In this document: positions 14,578 through 22,236 of the stretch, piece by piece
Layout of the letters: each line of letters starts with the position of its first letter
Numbering within the stretch: the stretch's first letter is position 1
DNA from: JBFHER01 sp041584055
GTDB lineage: Bacteria; Bacteroidota; Bacteroidia; Bacteroidales; UBA5342
Reading direction: 5' to 3'
Length of the DNA: 22,965 nt
NCBI GenBank assembly: GCA_041584055.1
Contig: JBFHER010000023.1
Location: 1 to 22,965 of the forward strand
The notes under the pieces: model-generated
What the model saw: the letters and a program-made list of their open reading frames with translations, nothing else
Told to the model about the DNA's origin: nothing
Databases searched by the model: none
Position numbers and translations under genes: made by a program

Positions 14578-15771
14578 TTAGGCGTTAACATTTGCGCGCT
14601 TTAAGCGACGTTTAATATTCATTGAAACGAATACATGATCAATCAGCGGCGCAAAAATATTCATGATGAGAATCGCCAGCATCACCCCTTCAGGATACGC
14701 CGGATTCACAACCCGAATGATGATTGCGAGCACTCCAATCAGTATTCCATAAATCCATTTTCCACACTCAGTACGACTTGCTGTTACCGGATCGGTTGCC
14801 ATAAATACAGCTCCAAACGCAAATCCTCCCAGAATCAAATGATAATGTGCGGGCATTGCCATGTACGCGTTGTCGCCGGCTGCGGCATTGAGTAACAATG
14901 CCATTGCATATCCACCCACAAACACACCTGTCATTATTTTCCAGCTTCCAACACCTGAGATAATCAACACAAGGGCACCAATAAGAATGGCCAATGTGGA
15001 GGTTTCACCAAGTGAACCCGGAATTAATCCAAGAAACATGTCCCAAAGTGATACCGGATCACCGATTCCATCCACAATACTCACGCTTGAACCGCTGGGT
15101 GTTGCAGCTGCCTGTGCAAGGGGTGTCGCCCCGGTAAATGTATCAGGTAATGCAGCTCCTTTTTCTATTCCCCTCACCCAGACTGAGTCTCCAGACATTT
15201 TAGAGGGGTAGGCAAAGAATAAGAAGGCGCGGGTTATCAGGGCAACATTAAACACGTTCATCCCTGTACCTCCGAATGCTTCCTTTGCAAAAATAACTGC
15301 AAAAACAGTTGCAATTGCAACCTGCCACAATGGTACATCGATGGGAACAATTAAGGGAATAAGCATCCCCGTCACAAGGAAACCCTCCTGTATCTCGTGT
15401 CCTCGAATTTGAGCAAAATAAAACTCAACACCCAATCCAACCGTATAAGACACAATGATCAAAGGCAGAACTCTAATAAATCCGTAACCGAACATTTCCA
15501 GCAAACTGGCCGTTTCACCCATGGCCATAAAATGCTGGAATCCCACATTGTACATCCCCAACAAAAGTGCAGGAATCAGTGCATAAACCACTGTGATCAT
15601 ATTCCGTTTCATATCGTGATAATCACGGACATGCGCTCCCCTTTTTGCAGTGGTTTCAGGCACAAAAGCAAGCGTTCTGAAACCGTCGTATACAGAATGC
15701 AGCTTTTCAAGCTTTCCACCCTTCTCGAATTGTGGTTCTATATTATCAAAAAACTTTTTTAATGCTTTCAA
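14578..15771 (-). CDS. nqrB: Na+-translocating NADH:quinone reductase subunit B (FMN-carrying, TTG start)
   Basis: A 397-residue polytopic membrane subunit, the main part of the sodium channel and quinone site. It starts with the typical cytoplasmic segment (I-E-P-Q-F-E-K-G-G-K, 11-20; H-V-R-D, 47-50) before the first span. The covalent FMN site is D210-T-F-T-G-A-T216-P-L-A, with Thr216 as the modified residue, matching the T-G-A-T/S-G-A-T motif of the family. The start must be the TTG at 15771: a TAA lies six codons upstream in frame with no ATG or GTG between, and the next ATG (codon 54) would remove the conserved N-terminus. It follows nqrA by 32 bases. Confidence 0.96.
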   Translation of the reverse strand: MKALKKFFDNIEPQFEKGGKLEKLHSVYDGFRTLAFVPETTAKRGAHVRDYHDMKRNMITVVYALIPALLLGMYNVGFQHFMAMGETASLLEMFGYGFIRVLPLIIVSYTVGLGVEFYFAQIRGHEIQEGFLVTGMLIPLIVPIDVPLWQVAIATVFAVIFAKEAFGGTGMNVFNVALITRAFLFFAYPSKMSGDSVWVRGIEKGAALPDTFTGATPLAQAAATPSGSSVSIVDGIGDPVSLWDMFLGLIPGSLGETSTLAILIGALVLIISGVGSWKIMTGVFVGGYAMALLLNAAAGDNAYMAMPAHYHLILGGFAFGAVFMATDPVTASRTECGKWIYGILIGVLAIIIRVVNPAYPEGVMLAILIMNIFAPLIDHVFVSMNIKRRLKRANVNA

Positions 15772-15803
15772 GGCTTGATATTTTTAATTATTACTATACT
15801 ACC

Positions 15804-17150
15804 TTATCCCAATTCTTCAATCAGCAAATCCAGTGCTTCACGAACAATTGCCTGAGAATCAATTTTAGAGGTACAAACCACTTCACACAATGCAAAGTCT
15901 TCAGGTGCAACCTCGTAAACTCCCAATTGCTCCATCTTGTCAATGTCTTTTACAATCATTGATTTTAAAAGAAACTCTGGCAGGATATCCATTGGAAATA
16001 CTTTTTCGTATTCTCCGGATGTAACAAATGCACGTACACCGCCATTAATTCTAGCATCCAATCGCCATGGTTTACGGGCAAAGAATTTCGACATCACAGT
16101 ATTGTGTACACTGTATTTATTAAAACCTGGGTTGGCCCATCCTACAAAATCAGATGCTTCACCTTCCGGCATAACTGTAATCTGATGATGATAGGCCCCA
16201 AGATAACTTTTCTCTGTGATCTTCTCTCCTGTCAGAACATTGCCACTTATAAACCGAAGTGCTCCATCTGTTTTTACATTACCGGTGACGATCTTTTCGA
16301 TTGATATACCAAGCTTCACCTTGTAGTAAGCTGTATTCACAACTTCAGATCCTGTTAAGGCAATGATACGTGAAGCATCAAATGTACCGGTTAAGAAAAG
16401 TTGTCCGATAGCGATTACGTCCTGAACATTCACAGTCCAAACCAAATCACCTTTATTAATTGGTTGGATGTGATGAATTTGAACACCAACGTTTCCGGCA
16501 GGATGTGGTCCCTGGAACATAAACTGATGTACACCTCTCACCGCTTTCATTACTTTAGAAGCGGCTCCACCATCAATGCCCAGATTAACCTTTGCAATTT
16601 TTGACAATGCATCAAATCCGGTTTGTAAGGCTTGTGTGTTTTTAGAACAGATAAAATCGTAATCGGGTGCCAGCGGCGATGAATCGAAACCCGAAACATA
16701 GATCGCCTGCGGTTTTACGCCGGGCTTCGCGATCACATCGTAAGGCCGTTGCTTGATAAAAGGCCATAGCCCCGACTCAAGCAATTTTGCGATGACATCA
16801 TCTGCTTTTAACTTTGATGGATCTGCTTTACCGAATTCCTCCGAAGCGTCTTTCCCATCAGATTTCACCACCACTTCCAGAACACGTCTTCGTTCTCCCC
16901 TGATAACATCCATCAATTCCCCACTTACCGGAGAAACAAATTTCACTTCAGGATTGTACTTATCATAAAACAGAGGTGTTCCAACCTTTACTTTCTCTCC
17001 TGGCTTAACAAGCAATTTGGGTGTCAAACCATGAAAATCAGTCGGTTTAATTGCGAATAATTCAGTGGTCGGCGTATTGGCAAGGTGCATTTCTGCCCTT
17101 CCAATAAGATTGATGTCCAACCCCTTCTTTATTTTTATGATTTCCGCCAT
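15804..17150 (-). CDS. nqrA: Na+-translocating NADH:quinone reductase subunit A
   Basis: A 448-residue cytoplasmic subunit bound to NqrB, with the usual family length. The N-terminus (I-K-K-G-L-D-I-N-L-I-G, 7-17) and the H-G-L-T-P-K-L-L-V-K-P-G-E-K-V block (39-53) with the following biotinyl-like hairpin are typical. Further marks include H-P-A-G-N-V-G-V-Q-I-H-H (about 216-227) and L-T-G-S-E-V-V-N-T in the second half. It is the first gene of the six-gene operon A-B-C-D-E-F, with a promoter at 17188-17220. The whole complex oxidises NADH, reduces ubiquinone or menaquinone and exports Na+ across the inner membrane. Confidence 0.96.
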   Translation of the reverse strand: MAEIIKIKKGLDINLIGRAEMHLANTPTTELFAIKPTDFHGLTPKLLVKPGEKVKVGTPLFYDKYNPEVKFVSPVSGELMDVIRGERRRVLEVVVKSDGKDASEEFGKADPSKLKADDVIAKLLESGLWPFIKQRPYDVIAKPGVKPQAIYVSGFDSSPLAPDYDFICSKNTQALQTGFDALSKIAKVNLGIDGGAASKVMKAVRGVHQFMFQGPHPAGNVGVQIHHIQPINKGDLVWTVNVQDVIAIGQLFLTGTFDASRIIALTGSEVVNTAYYKVKLGISIEKIVTGNVKTDGALRFISGNVLTGEKITEKSYLGAYHHQITVMPEGEASDFVGWANPGFNKYSVHNTVMSKFFARKPWRLDARINGGVRAFVTSGEYEKVFPMDILPEFLLKSMIVKDIDKMEQLGVYEVAPEDFALCEVVCTSKIDSQAIVREALDLLIEELG

Positions 17151-17187
17151 ATGTAAGGAATAATTGAAAATTTCATAAAAGATTGTG

Positions 17188-17220
17188 CAAAAGTATAATT
17201 TTTTGGTACTAAATCATAAA
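17188..17220 (-). promoter_or_regulatory. Likely promoter of the nqrABCDEF operon (Bacteroidota type)
   Basis: On the minus strand a TTTA box (17217-17220, one mismatch to TTTG) is followed after 21 bases by TACTTTTG (17188-17195), a perfect TAnnTTTG element. The nqrA ATG is about 37 bases downstream. The 139-base gap is shared with the divergent plug-protein gene at 17290, for which I found only imperfect matches such as TATATTTC at 17241. Confidence 0.45.
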
Positions 17221-17289
17221 CTTTGCACGTTAATTGAAGATATATTTCTTTAATATAAACAGGTTCACGTATAACTCACTAATAACAAT

Positions 17290-18567
17290 ATGTTTACAAA
17301 TACATATATTTATATACTATTTTTAAGCCTAAGTAGTTTTTCTGCTTTTTCACAGGAATCTTATTCTGATAAAATATTTTCGCCTGATATTAAAACCTTA
17401 AAAATTCATCAATCCGGTTGGCCGCTTTCATATCCGGCCATTGAACTGGGGGGTGACAGAACAATTGCAGTATCCTTCGATGCACTTATGAACGAAGAAA
17501 AATCATACCAATACAAACTCATCCATTGCAATGCGAATCATAAACCTTCCGGATTAAGCACCTCAGAATACATTCAGGGCATGCATCGTAACTACATTGA
17601 GGATTATAATTATTCCTTCAATACAAACGTTAATTATATTCATTATTCCCTGAGCATTCCCAATGAAACCATGACAATAAAAAAATCCGGGGTTTATGCA
17701 CTTGTGGTTTATGAGAAGGACGAACGACAACCCATATTGACAGCATGTTTTTATGTTTATGAAAATCTGGTTGATATTTCACCCACGATTAATTACAATT
17801 CAGAAAAAGGATTCCGGAATCATTATCAACAATTAGAGATTGCCGTCAATACGCAGGATTACACCATTGATGCCCCCCTACATGAAACCAATCTTGTAAT
17901 TCGACAAAACAACAGGCGCGACAATGAATTATTTAATATAAAACCCACGTTCACAAGGCCAGGCTACCTAACGTATACAAAAAACAGCGAACTGGCCTTT
18001 GAGGGTGGAAATGAATATTTCTACTTTGATGCTAGCACGTCCAAATATTCAGGCCATGGCGTTGCATACATTGATTATCAGCGCCCCTTTGAGCATTTCG
18101 TGCTGCATCCCTACGAGCCATCAAGCTCAAAAAGTTACAGTGAACGTCAAGACATTAACGGAAGATCTGTCATAAGGCGCCAGGAAGCAGATCAGGAAGC
18201 ATTGGATTTGGAAAGCGATTATATTTTTGTGCATTTCTTTGTTCCGAAAGAAACACCCGAATTTACGGGGAAATTGTATCTAACCGGAGAGTTGACACTT
18301 AACCAGATAAGCCCTGAGTTTGAATTGGCTTACAACATAGACGAAAATCGTTATGAAGCTTCCGTTTTAATAAAACAGGGAAGATACGAATACCGTTATC
18401 AGTTTGTAAAAAAAGGAAGCAGTATTGGGCACTCGGAACCATTTGATGCAGATTTTTATCAAACAGAAAACGATTATCAGGCCTATTTCTTCCACACACC
18501 TCCAGGTGCCAGGTATGACCGTCTTGTGGGCTATCAATTGTTTGACAGCCGAAAATTTCTAAAGTAA
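17290..18567 (+). CDS. Type IX secretion system plug protein (DUF5103)
   Basis: A 425-residue exported protein with a Sec signal peptide (hydrophobic 7-17, likely cleavage after S-A-F-S-Q at about 22). The mature part begins with I-F-S-P-D-I-K-T-L-K-I-H and runs through beta-rich segments such as G-G-D-R-T-I-A-V-S-F-D, Y-Q-Y-K-L-I-H-C-N and F-R-N-H-Y-Q-Q-L. I recognise this as the DUF5103 family. In Flavobacterium johnsoniae such a protein plugs the periplasmic end of the SprA translocon pore when it is idle. It marks the organism as T9SS-bearing, though no other T9SS gene is in the window. It is divergent from nqrA across 139 bases. Confidence 0.82.
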   Translation: MFTNTYIYILFLSLSSFSAFSQESYSDKIFSPDIKTLKIHQSGWPLSYPAIELGGDRTIAVSFDALMNEEKSYQYKLIHCNANHKPSGLSTSEYIQGMHRNYIEDYNYSFNTNVNYIHYSLSIPNETMTIKKSGVYALVVYEKDERQPILTACFYVYENLVDISPTINYNSEKGFRNHYQQLEIAVNTQDYTIDAPLHETNLVIRQNNRRDNELFNIKPTFTRPGYLTYTKNSELAFEGGNEYFYFDASTSKYSGHGVAYIDYQRPFEHFVLHPYEPSSSKSYSERQDINGRSVIRRQEADQEALDLESDYIFVHFFVPKETPEFTGKLYLTGELTLNQISPEFELAYNIDENRYEASVLIKQGRYEYRYQFVKKGSSIGHSEPFDADFYQTENDYQAYFFHTPPGARYDRLVGYQLFDSRKFLK

Positions 18568-18683
18568 GTCATCCCACAATATTGATGCACATTTTACTTT
18601 TTACTTTATACTTTTTTCCCTATATTTAAACGTGTGCTTTTTCCATCATGCCCACAAAATGTTAACCATAAAAATCCCTTGTT

Positions 18684-19694
18684 ATGAAATGCTTTAAGAT
18701 TCAATACCTGGTATCAGTATTTTTACTTGCTTTCTTAGTAAGTTGTAATCAATCGAATGAAATTGTTGTTGGCATCAGCATCGGTCCGGGACATGAACGG
18801 TGGTCAAAAGACAGTGATTTCCTGAAAGAATCGCTGGAAAAAAATGGTGCCAAAGTGAAAATTCATATGGCGAATGGCGTTGATTCCATTCAGGCAAAAG
18901 ACATACAGGAATTGCTGGACTGGGGGGTGGATGTACTAATTATTGCTCCCGTGAACAGTAACGAGGCAGGTTCGAGTGTAAAAAAGGCCAAGGACGCAGG
19001 CGTAAAAGTAATAGCTTACGACCGGATAATTAAAAACTGTGATCTTGATTTCTATATTTCATTCGACAATGTTAAGGTTGGCGAATTACAGGCCGATTAC
19101 CTAACTAAAATTAAGCCCACAGGCAAATACGCACTTCTGGGAGGTTCACCTACCGATGACAACTCTTCTCTTTTAAGATTGGGACAAATGACTGTTCTAC
19201 AGCCACTCATTACGAAAGGGGATATTGAAATCGTTTTGGATCAATACATTTCAAGGTGGGATTCAAATGTAGCTTATGAGGTATTGAACTCACATCTTAA
19301 TACAAACAAGGAAATAGATGCAGTGATTGCTTCAAGTGATGCAATCGCTAAAGGAGCTTACAAAGCACTTGCGAAACACAAATTGGATGGAACTGTCTTG
19401 CTATCCGGTCAGGATGCAGAACTGGAAGCTTGTCAACGCATTGTACAGGGCAAGCAAACCATGACCGTCTATAAATTTATTGAAAGCCTTGCCCATACTA
19501 CAGCCAACGTGGCCATTGCTTTGGCAAAAAATGAAGGGATTCCGAACTCCTATGCCACCGTAAACAATGGCTTTGAGATGGTACCGGCCATCCTTTTACA
19601 GTCCATGATACCGGTAACAAATGAGAACATTCGGATGACAGTGATTGCTGACGGCTATCTTGACGAGAATCAAATCTTTGATAACGAAAAATAA
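18684..19694 (+). CDS. Xylose-type sugar-binding periplasmic lipoprotein (PBP1 fold)
   Basis: A 336-residue substrate-binding protein of the D-xylose/ribose-binding (XylF/RbsB) type. The signal peptide ends in the lipobox L-V-S-C with lipidated Cys21. Family landmarks are G-V-D-V-L-I-I-A-P-V-N (81-91), V-I-A-Y-D-R (109-114), Y-I-S-F-D-N-x-K-V-G (124-133), A-V-I-A-S-S-D-A-I-A (213-222) and G-Q-D-A-E (242-246), all close to XylF. It would bind a pentose or similar sugar in the periplasm. No ABC permease or ATPase gene lies beside it, and the terminator after it makes it monocistronic. It may therefore feed a distant transporter or a sensor kinase. The ligand is inferred only from family resemblance. 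Confidence 0.82.
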   Translation: MKCFKIQYLVSVFLLAFLVSCNQSNEIVVGISIGPGHERWSKDSDFLKESLEKNGAKVKIHMANGVDSIQAKDIQELLDWGVDVLIIAPVNSNEAGSSVKKAKDAGVKVIAYDRIIKNCDLDFYISFDNVKVGELQADYLTKIKPTGKYALLGGSPTDDNSSLLRLGQMTVLQPLITKGDIEIVLDQYISRWDSNVAYEVLNSHLNTNKEIDAVIASSDAIAKGAYKALAKHKLDGTVLLSGQDAELEACQRIVQGKQTMTVYKFIESLAHTTANVAIALAKNEGIPNSYATVNNGFEMVPAILLQSMIPVTNENIRMTVIADGYLDENQIFDNEK

Positions 19695-19716
19695 AACCAT
19701 TCATACATTTTGAATT

Positions 19717-19751
19717 AAGAAAAGTGAATTCGATGCGAATTCGCTTTTCTT
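19717..19751 (+). terminator. Hairpin terminator after the sugar-binding lipoprotein gene
   Basis: Two 16-base arms (19717-19732 and 19736-19751) pair around the loop ATG with one G-T wobble; the core is GAATTCG with its complement CGAATTC. The right arm ends in TTTTCTT, giving the U-rich tail within the stem, and the left arm begins AAGAAAA. It starts 22 bases after the stop codon and separates this gene from the PLP enzyme gene. It could also work on the minus strand, but no gene ends there. Confidence 0.8.
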
Positions 19752-19951
19752 ATGCGCTGACTTGGCACAAGAAAGCATTCTATACTCATTGCTCTCACAA
19801 ACCAAAGGCACACTGTATTGAAGCAGTTCATATAAAATCATAGGGGAACAACAGAACCTGACAAATTACATTGTTATAACGTGAACGATGCTCTAAATTA
19901 AGCCTCAGAAAGCATCATAGATCATCAGTGCATAACTTTAAATTTATTCTC

Positions 19952-21148
19952 ATGTTTGATCCGGCTAAAAATATTTACGATCTCCTGCAATTTGGAGAAT
20001 TTGGAGGAGTAAACCCATCCATCACAGATTCATCAACCTTCACTTTTCTGAAGGCAGATACAATGGAAGGAACTTTTGAAGGGAAACAAGAAGGATGTTT
20101 TCTTTATTCTCGCCATTGGAATCCCAGTAATAAATACCTGGCTGATGCAATGGCTGCCATGGAAGGAACCCCATCGGCGTGGGTCACTGCTTCAGGGATG
20201 AGTGCCATCACCTGTACACTTCTTCAATTGTGCAATACTGGAGATCATATCATAACCAGTGTCACAAGTTATGGCGGAACTTATGCGTTTTTAAAGAATT
20301 ATCTGCAAAAGTTCAACATTGATGTCACCTTTGTAGACATTACGGATTTGAGTTCAGTGATAAATGCAATTCGTCCCAACACGAAAGTTATTTACACAGA
20401 ATCAATTACGAATCCGCTTCTACAGGTATCTGACATCCCGCGATTGTCAGAAATTGCAAACGGGAACGGCATCAAACTGGTGATTGACAACACATTCAGT
20501 CCAATGATAGTTTCTCCCTATCAGCTGGGTGCGGACATTGTCGTTTACAGCATGACGAAATTCATCAATGGAAAGAATGACTGTGTGGCCGGTGCCATAT
20601 GTGCAAACTCTGACTTTATCAGTGCTTTGTCAGATGTAACTACAGGCACAGCCATGTTGCTTGGACCGGTGCTTGATCCCTTGCGCTCATCCAGCATTTT
20701 AAAAAATTTACACACCCTTCATCTCCGGATGAAGCAACACAGTCACAATGCCTATCATCTGGCACATCGCTTTAAAGAAATTGGAATTAAAGTGATCTAT
20801 CCCGGATTCAAAGAGCATCCTCAGCACTCACTTTTAAAACACATCATGAATCGTGAGTTCGGTTATGGAGGAATGATTGCCATCGACATGGGAACGCATG
20901 AGCGGGCCAATCAGCTAATGGAACTTATGGAAGAAAAAAGTGTCGGCATGCTTGCTGTGAGTCTGGGCTATTTCAAAACGTTGTTTAGCTGTTCAGGAAG
21001 CAGTACATCATCAGAAATCCCTGCTGAAACACAGCGTTCAATGGGCTTATCTCCCGGGTTAATACGTTTCTCTGTGGGACTCGACAATAACATACATGAT
21101 AGTTGGGTAAAAATTGAAGCATGTCTCAGTGAATTACATTTTTTATAG
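19952..21148 (+). CDS. PLP-dependent Cys/Met-metabolism enzyme (methionine gamma-lyase / cystathionine gamma-synthase family)
   Basis: A 398-residue fold-type I PLP enzyme. Numbered from the ATG at 19952: Y52-S-R54 (phosphate-binding from the partner subunit), S81-G-M (phosphate loop), S-Y107-G-G-T (ring-stacking Tyr), I-D179-N-T-F (pyridine-nitrogen Asp), S200-M-T-K203 (the PLP Lys) and I-R372-F-S-V-G-L (substrate carboxylate). Family members cleave or form C-S bonds in methionine, cystathionine or homocysteine metabolism. The usual G-H-x-D after the Lys is G-K-N-D here, and the usual S-L-G-G-x-E-S-L is C-S-G-S-S-T-S-S-E. The exact reaction therefore cannot be assigned. A GTG start at 19928 is possible but would only add a poorly matched eight residues. 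Confidence 0.85.
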   Translation: MFDPAKNIYDLLQFGEFGGVNPSITDSSTFTFLKADTMEGTFEGKQEGCFLYSRHWNPSNKYLADAMAAMEGTPSAWVTASGMSAITCTLLQLCNTGDHIITSVTSYGGTYAFLKNYLQKFNIDVTFVDITDLSSVINAIRPNTKVIYTESITNPLLQVSDIPRLSEIANGNGIKLVIDNTFSPMIVSPYQLGADIVVYSMTKFINGKNDCVAGAICANSDFISALSDVTTGTAMLLGPVLDPLRSSSILKNLHTLHLRMKQHSHNAYHLAHRFKEIGIKVIYPGFKEHPQHSLLKHIMNREFGYGGMIAIDMGTHERANQLMELMEEKSVGMLAVSLGYFKTLFSCSGSSTSSEIPAETQRSMGLSPGLIRFSVGLDNNIHDSWVKIEACLSELHFL

Positions 21149-21234
21149 TAATTGAAGTAGTCACATTTTTAATTACGCCATATTTTTTCAACATTTGCAA
21201 GTGAAACTATCTTTTGAGATGCAAAACGAGGATT

Positions 21235-22236
21235 ATGGCAAACTCTCTTGAGGCATTAGACCATATTGTAATCAATTTCAATGCGGCAGCCGTCAACACA
21301 TTAAACATAGCACTGGCTCTCATCATGTTTGGTGTTGCGTTGGGTATTAAGGTTGCTGATTTTAAAAATCTCACACGTACACCCAGACCTCTATTAGCAG
21401 GCATCATATCGCAATTCATTGGCCTGCCTGCCTTAACGTTTTTACTTGTACTCATCATCAGACCAACACCGACCGTCGCTTTGGGAATGATTCTGGTCGC
21501 TGCCTGTCCGGGAGGTAACATTTCAAATTTCATGTCGGCACTGGCAAAAGGAAATGCAGCCCTTTCGGTAACACTTACCGCTTTTGCAACCTCTGCAGCG
21601 GTTATAATGACACCACTTAATTTCGCCTTTTGGGGCCGACTTTACATTAATTTTTATGAAAAAGCGGATGCTGATGCGTTGCTCAGGCCACTGCAAATTG
21701 ATACTTTTCAGGTTTTCCAAACCGTATTTATTTTGCTGGGAATTCCCCTGGTTTTAGGGTTGCTTTTTGCGTATTACTTTCCATTGACAACGAAAAAAAT
21801 TGTACGCCCTATTCGCATTGCAAGCATTCTAATTTTCATGGGAATTGTTATTGGTGCTTTTGCAGCAAACTGGGAACATTTTACAAATGTGATCCATCTT
21901 ATTTTCCTCATCGTTCTTGTACATAATGGTCTGGCCCTATTTACCGGATTCAGTATTGCCTCTGCATTTCGGGTTTCACGCCCTAACAGGAGGGCCATAA
22001 CCATCGAAACGGGGATTCAAAACTCCGGTTTGGCACTGGCCCTGATGTTCAATCCAAAAATTTTCCCTCCTGACCTGGCATTGGGAGGCATGACCATCAT
22101 TGCTGCATGGTGGGGCATTTGGCACATTATTTCGGGCTTAACAATTGCTGGACTGCTGGCAAAAAAACCTATAAAAGATGTGCTGGTTCCAGGGTTCCGT
22201 TCAATTTTCAAACCCAGCACATTTAAATTCTGGTAG
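21235..22236 (+). CDS. Bile acid:sodium symporter (BASS) family transporter
   Basis: A 333-residue inner-membrane carrier with about ten spans. Family marks are the C-P-G-G-N-I-S-N motif (91-98) near the Na+ site in the first crossover helix and E258-T-G-I-Q-N-S-G-L-A in the second, both expected to bind sodium. BASS proteins import organic anions such as bile acids, pyruvate or pantoate-like compounds with Na+; the substrate here is unknown. I prefer the ATG at 21235; a TTG at 21214 would add seven polar residues. It lies 86 bases after the PLP enzyme gene and touches the acyltransferase gene without any gap. Confidence 0.88.
   Translation: MANSLEALDHIVINFNAAAVNTLNIALALIMFGVALGIKVADFKNLTRTPRPLLAGIISQFIGLPALTFLLVLIIRPTPTVALGMILVAACPGGNISNFMSALAKGNAALSVTLTAFATSAAVIMTPLNFAFWGRLYINFYEKADADALLRPLQIDTFQVFQTVFILLGIPLVLGLLFAYYFPLTTKKIVRPIRIASILIFMGIVIGAFAANWEHFTNVIHLIFLIVLVHNGLALFTGFSIASAFRVSRPNRRAITIETGIQNSGLALALMFNPKIFPPDLALGGMTIIAAWWGIWHIISGLTIAGLLAKKPIKDVLVPGFRSIFKPSTFKFW

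Noticed and set aside
17196..17248. Promoter for the plug-protein gene on the plus strand (TAATTTTT at 17196 or TATATTTC at 17241)
   Set aside because: Each has a mismatch in the -7 element and the TTTG-like box upstream is at the wrong distance or imperfect, so I did not list it.
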